Shown here: piece by piece, positions 26,322 to 27,230 of the stretch
Position numbering within the stretch: the stretch's first letter is position 1
Layout: each line of letters begins with the position of its first letter
Made by a program: the position numbers and the translations under genes
Virus record (IMG/VR): IMGVR_UViG_3300032093_000690
Location: 1 to 27,230 of that record
Direction: 5' to 3' (one strand)
From: a virus
Length of the DNA: 27,230 bases
Notes under the pieces: generated by a model
What the model saw: the letters and a program-made list of their open reading frames with translations, nothing else
What the model was told of the DNA's origin: nothing
Databases searched by the model: none

Positions 26322-27230
26322 ATGTCTGATAATGTCCGTCTCACAGATCATGACAAAGTTTTAGCTGCTGATGAAATAGGCAATGTAAAACATCTTAAGG
26401 TCAAACTTCAGTATGGTGGTGAAAATACTGCTGTTGATGTGAGTGAAAGTAACCCCCTGCCAGTCGGTACAACCGGAGGTAATAATCTTGCAATCACCCT
26501 TGGAGACTCTCCCGCAATAGATGCATTCGGCAGGCTTAGAGTTAGTAATCCTTCATATGTTTTTGAGAACCAGAACCAATATGATGCACAGCCATTAGTT
26601 TATAATACTGTAACTACAGGAGGTGGTGGGTCATCTCATATAGCATTAGAATCAACTGTGCAGTTATCGGTAGGGGGTACGCTCAACGATAAAGCAATTA
26701 GACAAACAAAACAATATTTTAGATATCAGCCCGGAAAGTCACATCTCATACTAGTCACAGGTGTATTAGGGGCATCTGCTTCAGGAGTTCGTAGAAGGAT
26801 CGGCTATTTCGATGATGCTGGTGGTATGTTTTTTGAGCAAATCCCAGCATCTGGAGGAAATACTGGAGTTAAAGTTGTAATCAGAACTAATTCAAGCGAT
26901 CAAGGAGTTGATCAATCTGCATGGAACATCGATAAGATGGATGGTTCTGGTGCGAGTGGGATCGATTTAGATTTTACCAAAGCACAAATATTTTTAATTG
27001 ATTTAGAATGGCTTGGTGTTGGTAGGGTTAGGTACGGTTTTGTAGTCAACGGCTTAATCTATTATTGCCATGAAGTCAATAATGCAAATGTTGTTACTGC
27101 TGCTTACACGACAACTGCCAATCTGCCTCTAAGATACGAGATAGAAAATACAGCGAACGGTGCTGCTGCAACTATGAAATGCATTTGCGGTGCTGTTGTT
27201 TCTGAAGGGGGATATGATAAAGTCGGCTAT
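26322..27230 (+). CDS. phage virion structural protein (tail/fibre type), partial, runs off the right edge
   Basis: 303 codons are visible with no stop. GAGG precedes the ATG. The sequence has marks of a structural protein family I recall from large phages: NPLPVGTTGG near the N-terminus, then DAFGRLRVSNPSYVFENQ, GVRRRIGYFDDAGGMFFEQ, WLGVGRVRYGFVVNGLIYY, LPLRYEIENT and CGAVVSEGGYDKVGY. These are beta-rich, Gly/Asn-rich sequences without signal peptides. Likely a tail, baseplate or fibre component; exact role not known. The 3' part is missing. Confidence 0.78.
   Translation, partial: MSDNVRLTDHDKVLAADEIGNVKHLKVKLQYGGENTAVDVSESNPLPVGTTGGNNLAITLGDSPAIDAFGRLRVSNPSYVFENQNQYDAQPLVYNTVTTGGGGSSHIALESTVQLSVGGTLNDKAIRQTKQYFRYQPGKSHLILVTGVLGASASGVRRRIGYFDDAGGMFFEQIPASGGNTGVKVVIRTNSSDQGVDQSAWNIDKMDGSGASGIDLDFTKAQIFLIDLEWLGVGRVRYGFVVNGLIYYCHEVNNANVVTAAYTTTANLPLRYEIENTANGAAATMKCICGAVVSEGGYDKVGY

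Overview
The window looks like part of a large tailed dsDNA bacteriophage genome (Caudoviricetes, probably jumbo-sized). It is AT-rich and densely packed, with many genes of unknown function and short operons on both strands joined by ATGA, TGATG and TAATG overlaps. It contains phage-type proteins: a virion-type protein that runs off the right edge, an RCC1-repeat protein whose C-terminal domain also occurs as a free 81-aa protein, a four-repeat protein, and three proteins with N-termini resembling capsid-targeting sequences. I found no tRNA, rRNA, IS element, CRISPR array or reverse transcriptase. The host cannot be read from the sequence; LpxH-like and lipid-GT-like genes weakly suggest a Gram-negative host.

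Layout. 1-4771: a HAD nucleotidase (-), then a plus-strand operon of nucleotidyltransferase, small helical protein, GH130-like beta-propeller, GT2 glycosyltransferase and class I methyltransferase. 4768-6428: a minus operon that includes four tiny aromatic ORFs. 6565-8377: a 56-aa protein, a strong two-way terminator, the RCC1 protein (-) and a small membrane protein (+). 8342-10587: a minus operon with five tiny aromatic ORFs, the four-repeat protein and small proteins. 10666-13539: a plus-strand set of LpxH-like phosphoesterase, GT4 glycosyltransferase, EF-hand protein and Nudix hydrolase. 13570-14852 and 14927-18239: two minus operons made almost wholly of tiny aromatic ORFs. 18345-18989: a second methyltransferase (+). 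19027-22140: a minus operon led by a PD-(D/E)XK-like nuclease, with five more tiny aromatic ORFs. 22264-27230: mostly hypothetical genes, a CAP-like protein, a second nuclease-like protein and the virion protein.

The most unusual content is five arrays, all on the minus strand, with about 31 consecutive tiny ORFs (31-76 codons, mostly 50-68). They are rich in Trp, Cys, Phe, Tyr, Ser and Arg, unlike their Lys/Glu/Ile-rich neighbours. Nearly every one starts on, or within a few bases of, the stop of the one before (ATGA, TTGA, GTGA, TGATG, TAATG). The start is often preceded by a G-rich Shine-Dalgarno stretch (TGCTGGGGG..) that itself encodes the conserved Cys-Trp-Gly C-terminus of the preceding ORF. 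Many begin Met-Ile-x-Lys/Arg and many carry an internal Phe-Ser/Ala-Arg motif; the rest is extremely divergent. Several are interleaved with ordinary small membrane or soluble proteins. I read them as one fast-diversifying, translationally coupled microprotein family, probably spread by recombination at the RBS/start junctions. I do not recognise the family and its function is unknown.
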